This document shows positions 24,711 to 35,973 of a stretch of 64,000 bases of DNA, piece after piece (the stretch's first letter is position 1; each line of letters begins with the position of its first letter). The notes under the pieces are model-generated. The model saw nothing but the letters and a program-made list of their open reading frames with translations, made no database searches and was not told the DNA's origin. The DNA comes from Alisma plantago-aquatica. Lineage: Eukaryota; Streptophyta; Magnoliopsida; Alismatales; Alismataceae. The DNA is taken from the NCBI GenBank assembly GCA_963693085.1, contig OY856409.1:296522058-296586057 (forward strand), written 5' to 3'. Made by a program: the position numbers and the translations under genes.

Positions 24711-24724
24711 AAAGTTTGGGGTGG
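24711..24724 (+). promoter_or_regulatory. PPT-like sequence, copy 2
   Basis: AAAGTTTGGGGTGG, a second internal match to the PPT core. Confidence 0.5.
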
Positions 24725-25327
24725 CCACATCTTTATCTCCCCGCTTCACTCTATCCACCATATGCCCTATCTACACCAAGGGCAAGAAAAAGAAAAGAAA
24801 AGAAAAAGAAAAACAAAATAAAATAAAAGGATGCTCCTGTTTAAGAGCATTCAAATAAAGAAAAGATGAGTGTGTAAAAACACTCCAAAAATCTTACCGC
24901 ATCCCTTTCTTCCACCTTTATACCCATTGAGCTAGGAAACTTCAAACCTAGATCACTTTATCCCTTTTCCGCAGCCATGTGGGTCATTTGGCATAACTTG
25001 AAGCATAAGGTTGAAGGCATGAAGGTGAAACGACACTCCTAGTCATTGGCGATTAACATCATCATGAAACGGTCTACCCAGAACCTTATGGATGAGATAT
25101 TGATAACTTGTGCAATCCATGCATTATATGCAAAGTTCTTGTGCTCTGTGCTCCCTTCATGGTTGGTTTGTGAAAGTAGAAGAGGAGGGAAGTGATTTGC
25201 ATGTACCTAGTCACCTTTGATCCTATTTAGCATTTGTCACCCATCATATTGCATTTGTCATACCTTTTGATTGCGGAAAAATGGAAAAGAGATTGAGTTG
25301 GAGCATACTTGAGGACAAGTATGTTTC

Positions 25328-25340
25328 AAGTTTGGGGTGG
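25328..25340 (+). other. polypurine tract
   Basis: AAGTTTGGGGTGG abuts the 3' LTR exactly, as expected for the primer of plus-strand DNA synthesis. Confidence 0.9.
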
Positions 25341-27734
25341 TGATCCAACCCTATTCTAGGGCTGTATCTCGAGTCATTTTGTACTTTTATCACATTCTAA
25401 TGCATTAAAATTACATGTTATTCTCCCCAATATGATTATCATTGCAAATATGCTTATGGATGGTCTTTGCACTGTTTTCCAGGTACTTGGACCATGCTTG
25501 GATGGAAGAGAGAGAAGGCGGGACCCAGAGAAGGCCCCAAAGTCTCCCTCAACCTACCTCCAATGGCTAAGAATCATCCTCGAGCAAAGACATCCAAAAT
25601 GACAAAGCTAGAAGAGAAATCAAGAAGTCGAACCTCACCACGTCCGTGGCCACAATGCCACGGTCGTGGCTTTTTTATGCCAAACCAACTGGTTGCAACA
25701 GGGAAATCCATAGATCGCCCATGACCGTGGCCTCCCAGCCATGACCGTGGCCACTGAAGACAACACGGCCGTGGCACCCTGCCATGGTCGTGGGAATTAA
25801 TTTGCAAGAAGTCAGGTTGCAACAGGGAATTGGCCTCACTGACCATGACCGTGGCCAAGTCGCCACGACCGTGGCCGATGCTGATAAAGACGCCCGTGGC
25901 CCCTCCCCACGGTCAGCTCCAACCCCTCCAAAATGGCCGTGTTACCCAACACGGCCGTGGTGCATGCTACCCACCACGACCGTGGCACTCCGCCACGGTC
26001 GTGGCCACCACCATCTCACCACTTCCGTCACCCCACGACCGTGTTCACCACCCCACGATCGTCCCCCACTACCCTCACCACGACCGTGGCACACCCACCA
26101 CGACCGTGGTGATCACCTACCCTATATAACTTTCCACTGTTTTTCCTATTTTGCCCCCACTTAGCTCTAGCTCCTATATAAGCACTAGTTGCTTCTAGGG
26201 CTCGAGAGAGAGCACGCCCCAGCCGCAACCTAGCTGCTCCCCTACCTCCATTACTCCCATCCACCTACTCCCTTGCATCTAATCCCATTTCCACCCACTT
26301 TCCACTCATTTCCACCATAGAAACCTAGTTTCTCTAGGTTTCTATCCATCCATTCCACCATTTTCATGCAACCCTGCACCATTGGAGGAGGGAGGACGTC
26401 TGCAGCTGCTTGGAGGTGAAGAAGAAGGCCACTTCATCAAGCTTCATGGAGTTTCTTCCTCTTCTACCCCTTTCTTTTCCTGTTTTATATGATCATGTAT
26501 AGCTAGGCCCCCTTGTGGTGGGTTGTTTGGGATTAAAATGTTACTTTGATACCATGTTGGGGAATAAATTCTTGTAATGAACTTGATTCATATTTATGAT
26601 GATTACTTCTTGCTTCCATCTCTTTTCCTATCTTATTGCATGTGGTTTGTGCTTCTTGTATGAATTGCTTGTTTTGAGGTTTTTGATGACACTTCATTTC
26701 TAGGAGGAATTAGGGTGTATGTGGCAACCTTAGGAATGGCTCCTAGGTCCAATTAGTGGATCCCTAGCTAGCCCCCTTTGTTCCTACATACACATCCCTC
26801 CCCCTACAAATGAGTGTGAGATTTAAGTGGCTAGTGTAAGTGAGAGTGATGCAATTGCCTAGGGCCTTCTAAAGGCTAGAGTGGCTAGTGGCATGAGGTT
26901 AAACCCCTTCATCTCCACTCCCATCTCTACCCTCAACCCTCAATTGTCCACTATCACCTACCCTAGAAACCTAGATTTGGCTAATCTCACTAGAACTACA
27001 CCTAACCCTAGTCTTCTACTAGTAGTATAGGGTATGTTCTAATGGCATTGCCCTTGTTGTTTGGTTTGGTAATCTAGATATGAATTGAGCACCATGCATG
27101 TTTAATGAACTCCCCCAACTAAAATCAAAGTGACATTCCCCAAACGACCCACCCACCTTAATCACCTTGCTTAAAACCCTAATCGCATAGTTTGCTCGCT
27201 AATGCTAGCTTAGTTCAATTGCTTTAGTCTAACTTAGTCAATTGCTTAGTTTTACTCTTTAGTGTTAACTTAGGCTCTTGCTCTTGCTCTTGCTAGTGGT
27301 TAGTTTAGTTCTTAATTGCTTCTTGCCTTTCTAGAGTAGTGTAGCCCTCCTTGCTCTTTCTTAGTTAGTTTGATAGCTTAGTTTACTAATTTGCTTGCTC
27401 TTCAATAATTTAGTTTACTTCTCGCATCTCTTACTTGCTCATTAGTGTAATCAACCAATCAACCTTAAAACCCTAAAAACCTTACTCTCTGCAATAGGAA
27501 CGTAGCTCACACCTTTTAACTCTAGCACCCCCTCTATCTCCGTGGTTCGACCCCCCATCTTGCCTTTGATCTATACTACAACAGTACCCCGTACGCTTGC
27601 GGGCAAATTGTTTTAGTTTTAGTGATAGACACGATTTGGGACCATACAAATATCGAAAGCAAAGATCCCATCTCTCCCGTGCCTCCCGACCTCATGGATT
27701 GCACTTGTTGCAAGCCTCTAGCAGGAGCACACCA
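25341..27734 (+). repeat. Athila 3' LTR, 2394 bp
   Basis: Matches 12461-14872 from TGATCCAACCC to the CACACCA end. It carries the same palindrome cluster (about 25638-26110), with several CACG-to-CATG changes, as expected from cytosine deamination. The TATA-like site is at 26175-26182. Confidence 0.95.
25638..26110 (+). repeat. palindrome cluster in 3' LTR
   Basis: Same CCAYGRCCGTGG units as the 5' LTR, at corresponding offsets. It has one fewer 20-bp unit near 25730 and more CATG variants. Confidence 0.85.
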
Positions 27735-27739
27735 GTATC
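27735..27739 (+). repeat. Athila TSD, right (GTATC)
   Basis: GTATC immediately after the 3' LTR, matching 12456-12460. Confidence 0.9.
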
Positions 27740-29222
27740 TAATAAAAAACTTTGATAATACAAAATCTATCTTTTATATATAACACTCACAATGTGAAAA
27801 AAAGATGATGCAGTTATGGAAATATATATTTGCATAGATAGTCAAACAAAATGTCTATAAATATTTTTTCAAAGATGTAATACTTTTGTACAAGTTTAAA
27901 TCTTTTACGAACAAAAATGTGAATTATTGTAACTTATATATGATGTAGAAGATATATCTTATTTTAAAATAGGTTTTCTGTGTAAGAAAAGTATACTCAT
28001 ATATGTTGTCTCCTAGTTTCTATAATACAATAGAGTGTACGGATGAGAACTTTAGGCATTTTTTTAGATGGTCATTCACTACATAGAGGAGTAAACCCAA
28101 CTATATTATATGTATTTTGGCTTTATTCCATGTAAGTTTATAAACTTACTATTACCTTTTCAAATATTTATAACTAATCTATAATGGACGTCGGTATACC
28201 TTTTCAAATATTATATTTAATTATTTCCATAAAAAATCTTTTTTAAATAGAATAATGGTAAGACATGCCTCTTTAATTCATTTCTCCACACATCAATGAT
28301 ACTAAGAGTGTTATAAATATAAAAACATACATTTTGGATGTGAATGTGACTTATATTAGATACATACTATATGTATCATCTTGTTTCATCCTTGTTTAGG
28401 GGAAGGAATATATGAACGTTTGTTAACTCAATATACAAAATGATCCCCTACATGTTTTCTTTGAATGCAAGGACTTAATCTTTATTGAATAACCCTATGA
28501 CCTCATGAGTGTTCATTATTTATAGAAGGAATGATAATATGTTTAAAAATCTAAAACCTTTGTTAAGCTTCAATTTCATTGATGTGAGTGCTTAGAAGTA
28601 AAACTCATGATCTAGTATAAATATTAAAGTGAGCATTTACCTGTTCGATATGCCTCAATAGAGAGAAAGATACATAGACTAATATACACAAACACTTTAC
28701 CAACAACTGGATGAATAAAATCTACATAAATAGTTATGTAGTAAAAAAAAGGTGATACTTTCCAATAGTGCACTTATTTTTTTTCCTTTATAACCCATAA
28801 TTAAAGCTTCCTTCTATCATCTACTATGTGTATGGAAACAAAAAATGAACAATTCATTGTTTTTTAGTGAAATAAATATTTTTATAGAAGCTTATTTGAA
28901 ACAAAATAAAATCTTTTGTAAAGTAAAATATATTTCTTCATATAGTATATATCATGTTATATTTTACTCATAACCATGGTAATCATCCTTTCCATTAAAA
29001 ATATATATAGGAGCAGATAAATTCTCTTTTACCAAGCAACAATTATAATTTTGCAGACAAAAATGATTTTTTTAGTAGGTTACACTGAAGGTAGCTTCTA
29101 TATATTGTTCTTATTATTCTATGAAGATTTTCAATTTATAGAAAGAGTGATATTAAGACACATATGAAAGTAAATTCCATACAAATCACCTCAATGTTTT
29201 TCTCAATCTTTCTTTGTTCTTG
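27740..29222. other. AT-rich intergenic DNA
   Basis: Very AT-rich. No genes, LTR ends or recognisable repeats are seen between the Athila element and the LINE. Confidence 0.6.
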
Positions 29223-29236
29223 AAATCACCTAATAT
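29223..29236 (+). repeat. LINE TSD, left
   Basis: AAATCACCTAATAT, identical to 33681-33694. Confidence 0.92.
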
Positions 29237-30012
29237 TCCACGCTTCCTCCACAGTACCTTTGAAAGAAGGCCAGTTGATCCAGTGATTAAGGAATCTAAA
29301 AGGACGCCACTCAATTTTGTAGGCACATAACTCCATCAGCATCCAAGTGTGATCGCTATTGGGATGGGCACTAAGTTGGATCACCGCATGTGGAAACACA
29401 TCAAGACAAGAAGCATTTATGAGCCCTCTATCAAGGAAACTCGAGATTCTATTCAATGGAACCCTCTTGTTGTGCCAAGTGACACCACCTCCTCTTATGT
29501 TGACTTCCATCATATTTTCCGCATCCACTGCCTCATTAAATCTTCTCAGAACAGAATTAGGAACTGACAGCCTGTCAACTTTCTCATGATCTCTACGGAT
29601 GTGGTTGAAGTCTCCAATCACCAATTGAGGAAGCGCCTGTTGATTAGATCCTGCCAACACGTCCCACAATCTTCTACGAAACCCCCTCCACATTCATACC
29701 ATAAGTAGCAGAAATAACGCAGTGAAAACCCCCTCTGTTTATACAACTCAGAGTGATCATCTGGTCCATCTCATGAATCGGCTGGATATCATTCCAACCC
29801 ACCACAATACGGCCTCCTTCAACCTGGTCGTGGTTGGAAGTAAACTCCCACCCATTCAGGAACAAGCCTCTCATCCTCTCCCTACACTCTCTCTTGATGT
29901 GAGTTTCCAAACACACAACAATCGAGATCTCCATCTCCCTTATTAGCTCTCTGATTCTTCTCTGCTTGTGCGGCAAGGAAGCACCCCGCACATTCCACAC
30001 AAGAATCTTCAT
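29237..30012 (-). pseudogene. LINE ORF2 N-terminal part: APE-type endonuclease (inverted)
   Basis: The apurinic-like endonuclease nicks target DNA to prime reverse transcription. From ATG 30012 it reads MKILVWNVRG, with the catalytic Asn, and VVCLETHIK, with the catalytic Glu. It shifts frame near 29690, within a short G run (minus strand), then continues with LVIGDFNHI (GDFN motif) and NSDHTWML (SDH motif). It ends at FKGTVEEAW, where the element is cut by the left TSD. Apart from the frameshift the domain is nearly complete. It was separated from its RT half by the inversion. Confidence 0.9.
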
Positions 30013-31033
30013 GTATTGGAGTTTGAAGCTCCACCCCTACCACGGGTGTAGCAACCCCCTCTTCCTCTGCTGGACTGTCCCCTTCCAACCTTACCTCGCA
30101 CAACACTGTGAGTAAGGGGAGTGTGGCCATTGTCCTCTCCCATGTCACCTAGGATCGAGAAGGTATTATCTGTAGACAGCACCTCCCCTACATCCATCTC
30201 CAGCTGCTTGTCGTGCTGGTGCGGCACCCTGTGCCCAGAGGATACCCTTTCAGCACTGGACCTCCTCACCTCCTGGAACTCCCCCTGTCCATAGCACTCA
30301 GAGCACTGGCAATAGCTACTACGCCAGTAGCCCTGGTGATAGAAATGCCTCCATTTGTATCTGCCACCTGAACCCGGGCCGAAGCATCAGGACCCTGGAC
30401 CGTCGATGTCACCGCCTCAGCAGAAGCATCAACTGCATTGGAAATCACACCCTTGGAAGCTCGATGCCAACGGCTAGGCCTCCTGGAAGTAGACCGTCCA
30501 CAGTTGGGCTTGCGACTGTCCCCCTGCACATTCTTCTGGCAGTGCTCAGACCTGTGCCCGAACACCTTGCAGGCGTCGCACCGGTTGGGTAGAGCCTCAT
30601 ACATCACACAAATTTCCATCTCCTCGCCGTCGGGCAACTCCACCAACACCACAAGAGACGGATCCTTATCCTCTAGTATCTCCACACAAATTCTCATAGT
30701 GCCCTTCATCTTGCCACCACCTGAGAAATCGAAGGATCTCGGTGTACCCACATCATACCCGATGATGGTGAGTGCACGACGCGACCAATGATGACCAATA
30801 TCTGGCAGCGGCACCCACACCGGTGTCGAGGTCAGTGCCGCCCTCCTAATATCCACCTGGGGTGTCCAGCTTCTGGTGAGGACAAGTTGGGAATCGAAAA
30901 ACCACGGTCCTCTGTCCAGCGAGACAACCAGGTCCACCTCATTAGAGAAGTTGACACAAAACAACCCCTCGCTCATAGATTCCATCTGGATCTCATCCTT
31001 CGATCGCCAGGTTCTGAGCATCCACCCATACAA
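30013..31033 (-). pseudogene. LINE ORF1 (RNA-binding, CCHC), inverted and 5'-truncated
   Basis: ORF1 of plant L1 elements encodes a nucleic-acid-binding protein. The minus-strand frame from 31033 shows a DUF4283-like domain (EGLFCVNFSNEVDLVVSLDR, then RGPWFFD) followed by a zinc knuckle CDACKVFGHRSEHC (CX2CX4HX4C). The frame closes at 30266. The basic, Gly/Arg-rich C-terminal part continues in another frame to about 30009 (NTFSILGD, RGRGGCYTRGRGG), so there is a frameshift near 30270. The N terminus is missing at the inversion breakpoint near 31034-31047. It directly precedes the endonuclease frame, with slight overlap, as in intact elements. Confidence 0.85.
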
Positions 31034-31047
31034 CTAGGTCGAATGGA

Positions 31048-33598
31048 ACTTCTTACCCATTAGTGGAGGGTAATCCTATTTTTAGGATCATGACAAAATT
31101 GAAGAACACTAAGGCGAAGCTTAAGGAGTGGTCTCGGAGGTGGATAGACCTCCCCAATCTGATCAAGGATGCTAAGTGTGCTTTTGATGCTGCTGCGCTG
31201 GAGCTAAGGTGTAACCCAACTTGCACGAGGCTCATGGAACGGGAAATCCAAGCTGCTGATCGTCTTTTGCAACTGGAGAAGGCGGAGGAAATCCATCTAT
31301 GGCAAAGAATCCAGTTGAGATGGATTAGGGATGGTGACAGGAACACTAAGGTTTATCATACGGCAGTCAGGAGTAATGATATGCGGGATCATATTCATGC
31401 TCTCGTAGATGCCAAAGGTGAGGTGGTGGATGAACCGGATAAGATTGCGGGTATAGCTGTGAAGTTTTTCAAAGAGCTTTACAACCAAGCAACTAGGCCA
31501 GTTATAGATGACCCCATCCTTCCTACTGCTAAGGTCACGGATGACATGAATAGGCTGTTGTTGAAGCCTGTCACTGATGTGGAAATTAAGGATGCGGTCT
31601 TCTCTATCGGTACATCAAAAGCACCTGGCCCGAACGGATTCAATGGCAAATTTTTTCATTCATGCTGGGAGCTTGTAAAAGAAGATGTGGGTAGAGCAGT
31701 CAGATGGTTCATGGTGGGTGGAAGGATGCTAAGATAGGCTAATCAAGCCTTCATTAGGCTTATTCCCAAGAAGAGTAATGCGATGTCCATGAATGAGTTT
31801 AGACCCATCGCTTGCTGCTCGGTAATTTATAAAATTCTGTCCAAAGTGTTGGCGAGAAGGTTGAAAGTGATACTCCCCCAGATTGCTTCTAATGTCCAGG
31901 GTGCGTTTGTCGAGGGTCGCTCGATTTCTGACAATGCTCACTTGGCGGAAGAATTCCTTTTTTATTTCGATGTGAATAAGTGAACCAAGAAGGTGTGTTT
32001 AAAGCTCGATATCACAAAAGCTTATGACCACCTCAGATGGCCAGCTCTGTGGTGGATTATGGGGGCCCTTAGGTTTTGTGAAAAGTGGATTAATACCATG
32101 CGATAGTGTGTGGAGACTACATCCTTCTCAGTGCTAATCAATGGGGAGCCTAAGGGCCTTTTTAACGCTACGAATGGGTTGAGGCAGGGTGATCCACTAT
32201 CCCCTTTGCTTTTCACTCTTGCCATGGAGGGGTTGACTACCATGATTGATGATGTTGTTACCAGAGGTGTGTTGAAACCTTACTCTATTCGGGGTGTGAA
32301 GGTGTTGCCTCACATGATCTTTGCTGATGACGTGATGATGTTCTTAGCGGGGCACATCAAGTACATGAGAGGGGCCTGTGCTGTTCTTAAGTGCTTCGGT
32401 AATCTTACGGGGCTGTTTATCAGTGATATCAAATCTAAAGCCTTTTTCTCCAGGTCGTGTGATGGTAGAAGAGGGAGGTTGAAGGATGCGGTTGGCATCC
32501 AGGAGGGGTCTTTTCCTACGAAGTTTTTGGGGATTCCTATATCTGGTGGCCGGGGTAAGGGAGCATATTATGCTGAAGTAGTGGATGCATTGAGAACCAA
32601 GGTGGACAGTTGGTCTGGGATGAATATTTCCATGGCTGGACGTGTTATCCTGATTAGAAGTGTGTTGACTGCTATGGTTTTCTTTTGGTGCAGGAAAACC
32701 TCCTTGCCGTGGTTCATCATTGACAAGTGTAAATCAGTGATGAGTGGCTTCCTTTAGGGAGGGCGGTAGCCTGGGAGGTGGTGGCTCAACTGTTCGAAGA
32801 TGGGGGTCTGGATTTGAAGAACCCAGATACCATTGTTATTCAAGCCAATATGAGAAGAGTGGGCAGATTCCTTCGCAATTTGTCGACCTTATGGTGTTGT
32901 TGGTTACGCAGTAGGTATGGGGCGGAATGCCTGGAGCTGGACGTGAATAGGGGCAACATCTCAAGGTGTATGAGGAACATGATCAGGAGCTGGGCTACTG
33001 TGAAGACAAGCTACAGGAACCTTAACGGCTGTTGGGCTCTTGCCGATCCTGACATGCATCCTTGGGATATGAAGAAGGTGAGACCACAGGTGTCGTGGGC
33101 TGACATTATTTGGTTCAAAGGTTTCCAACCAAAGTGGAGCTTCACCACCTATAGAACGTTGTTGGGCAGGCTTCCTACCATGGACATGCTTAACAATTGG
33201 GGGTTGGTGGTCAACCCAACCTGCTGTTTGTGCAAGAGTAATAATGAGACTGTGGAGCATGTCTTTTTTGAGTGTGATTTTGCTAAGTATTGCTGGAAGA
33301 GGAGCACCTTGAAGTGCAGTTTTGGTGGTACACCCCGTGTAGTCTCCAAGATGCCTTATTTTGGCTTCTCGACCATACTAAGAACAACCATAGTTTGAGG
33401 AGCTTCTGTGGGATGATTTTCTCCGCGGTCATTTATCACGTATGGGGCGAGAGGAATGCTAGGACTCATGGGAAAGGGGAGCGTGACCCCCTTCATATTT
33501 TTGATCTCATTGTAAATAGAGTCAATTGGGTTATCAGATCTAAACCTATGTGGCTCCGTGGTGTGGCTCCGCTTGTCCTCCGCATGTGGAGAGACTGA
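31048..33598 (+). pseudogene. LINE ORF2 C-terminal part: reverse transcriptase and zf-RVT
   Basis: Non-LTR reverse transcriptase in the order expected: VEGNPIFRI linker, RWIRDGDRNTKVYH, FRPIACCSVIYKI (RT motif), KLDITKAYD, LRQGDPLSPLLF and catalytic FADD (about 32323). A C-terminal zinc segment reads CCLCKSNNETVEHVFFEC (zf-RVT). The first ~1.7 kb is one frame with stops at 31735 (TAG), 31981 (TGA), 32104 (TAG) and 32755 (TAG). The frame then shifts near 32760 and again near 33300-33400. The final frame ends at 33598, close to the 3' end and poly(A). The copy cannot make active RT. Confidence 0.93.
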
Positions 33599-33680
33599 GC
33601 TTGGTTGTACAGTATACAGACTTTGTCCCTATACTCCTTTTTTGGTTTCATCAATGAGAATATTTTACCAGATAAAAAAA

Positions 33681-33694
33681 AATCACCTAATATA
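33681..33694 (+). repeat. LINE TSD, right
   Basis: AAATCACCTAATAT directly after the poly(A); its first As cannot be separated from the A run. Confidence 0.92.
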
Positions 33695-35873
33695 TTTTAT
33701 TGATTGGTATCTTAATCATAAAAAAAAATTCCATGAACTTATAAATGTGCATGTAAACCAAATGTAATGCATTTTCTCATATTAGTATCTTAGGGTTGAA
33801 ACTAAATTCGCAGCTTTTAAACTTATTAATTAATTGATTATGAATTCAATGAATAAGAACATTTTGGCATCTAGGAATTATGCTATCTTTGAGGGCACAC
33901 ATCCAAAAGACCATACAATATGGAAAATAATCTACATCGATTTTGACAGCCTATACATGTATAGATTGGCCTCATAGTTTTCTTCATACTTTTCAGCTTT
34001 TTTGGGATTTCCACAACTTGTATATGGTTTTGAAAGTAACGAAAAAGATTTATACACTCAATGATAAAAAATCATAAAAATATTTATAGAATAAATTTTA
34101 AAATAATATGTTACAATTTTTCATTATTGAATAGAGGTTTATAAAAAATTATTAGTTAGTTGTACATTTTTGCTTTATTTTTTTAAATTGACATTCACAT
34201 TTATTTTCATATATTTGTGTTACCTTTAAGTATCTCTAATGCCTGATCAATATTATTCATTTGTCTCTAATGACATACCAAATTTGAAATCGAAAACCTA
34301 TTTGACATTACCATATACTAAAAATGTAAAATGCATTCATCATCTCGCATTATTTGATATAAATAATAGCACAATGATTAAGTGTTTCATAAATAGTTTT
34401 GTATGCTTATGATGAATTAATGGGACCATGAATCTTATTCCATGTTTTAGTTACCACAAACAATAAATATTTCATTTGGAAAAAGAAGAAGTGTCATTAA
34501 TAAATAATGGTCATAATAATCATATTCAAACTTGAAATTTGCTACCAATACTTGCAATCTTGATAAAAGTAATGACATTGCCTATTATAGATCATGTTTC
34601 ATAGGTTTTTAAATGGATATGGGTATACCCACATACTCTCATATCCATACCTTCTAAACTTGTCATGGGTATAAATTTTGATAACCATATAACCTCTTAC
34701 CTCATACCCTTATACCCGCCTCTCATCGGGTAAGGTTATGATTATGTATAAATCCATACCATGTATACCCATATAACCACATTATTATATATTTATGTTT
34801 ATAAATGATATTAGAATGTAAAGGTACATATTGTTGGTCTCACATTTAGAAGGTATAAGTACCTTTCAATAACAAACATATTATAATATACCCCCCAACC
34901 CAATCTAAAATACTTACATACACTTCATTAAACATTATAATATTAACTTACATACTCTCTTAGAAGAAATGGTTGCTAGCATGATTGGTGAAAGTCTCTC
35001 AAACTTTCCTAGCCAGTCCAAAATTTACTCTCAATGGTTGTAAAGTTTTTATTCTGCTTAGAAGACAGATCAGTAAATATACACAATGTGCGACGACTCA
35101 CAACTATACAAACTTTGTGTCTACTGTGTATGGTATTTCTATGTAAATCTATCTTAGCGACTCAGGTTCCCTTCCTAGCTACTAACTTTTCTCCCTCCTA
35201 GGGACTTTGATCATTTGTCAATTATTTTTTATGTGTCACAATCAACATGTTAGTTATTGATTCAGCTGGTAGATTTATGATGTCCCATTTATTTATATTT
35301 GACTTCAATTCTCTACCACCACAATATTTATCAAAAAATCTCTAATTGTAGTTGTTATTTAGTCCTATTAATAAGTAAAGAAAGAAGAAGAAAATGAAAC
35401 ATTGGATAACTTTCCTTGTTGTTTTTTGTCTACATATTTAAGCGTAGTTGTCCTTGTAAGCAGTATATTAATAGGGTGTACAAAGAGCTCTTGTTATCTG
35501 GGTATTCTCTATTTCTCTTTCTACTTATTACTTACTCATTTTTTGACTCAAAATATTTAGAAGAACATATGCATTATTTGTTCCATATAGTATGCTTTTT
35601 GTTGCTTGGTTTGCTAAAATTTTTATTCAAACAAAGTAAAATCTATTGGAGCACCTAGCTTTTCTTAAGAAGCATTAAAATATTCCTAATAATAAGTACA
35701 AATGGAAAGAGCAAGTAAATCCTATTTTTTTCGTATATTATTTGTTGTTTTCATATTATTACACATAGATTTTTCATAGAGCAATGTTGTTGTGATCTAT
35801 AGAGACTTTCCGCCATTTTGGTATTCTCGTTCTCTCTTTTAAGTAATTACTTACTCATGTTTTGGATAAAGAT

Positions 35874-35911
<38 letters not shown>

Positions 35912-35926
35912 CATATACATATATAT

Positions 35927-35973
<47 letters not shown>

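Larger units (their letters stand above)
23938..25327 (+). other. Athila 3' non-coding region
   Basis: No open frame of interest. It holds two extra polypurine-tract-like sequences (23992-24006, 24711-24724) and a purine-rich AAAGAAAAG tract at about 24784-24830. Long non-coding stretches upstream of the 3' LTR are usual in Athila elements. Confidence 0.7.
12461..27734 (+). mobile_element. full-length Athila-type Ty3/Gypsy retrotransposon
   Basis: A 15.3-kb element bounded by TG...CA LTRs (12461-14872 and 25341-27734) and flanked by the 5-bp duplication GTATC (12456-12460, 27735-27739). Order: LTR, tRNA-Asp-type PBS, gag, protease, RT, RNase H, integrase, non-coding palindrome-rich spacer, ATHILA ORF-1 gene, long 3' spacer, PPT, LTR. 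This is the Athila arrangement, in which the extra ORF lies between pol and the 3' LTR. The LTRs differ by roughly 3% over the first 270 bp compared by eye, so the insertion is not very recent. Every coding region carries stops or frameshifts. Confidence 0.95.
29237..33680 (+). mobile_element. L1-type LINE with 5' inversion
   Basis: The insertion is bounded by the 14-bp duplication AAATCACCTAATAT (29223-29236 and 33681-33694), with an A run at its 3' end (from about 33674). The left 1.8 kb is on the minus strand (ORF1, then endonuclease) and the right 2.6 kb on the plus strand (RT to the 3' end). The endonuclease segment stops at the left TSD just after the VEEAWN region. The RT segment begins near 31048 at VEGNPIFRI, which would follow almost directly in an uninterrupted L1 ORF2. 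A single insertion with one TSD pair and one inverted 5' block is the product expected from twin priming. The 5' end is truncated within ORF1. Confidence 0.92.

Noticed and set aside
34615..34790. Stretch rich in GGGTAT and ATACCC words, possible transposon end
   Set aside because: Suggestive of a repeat, but no terminal inverted repeat pair or target duplication could be fixed.
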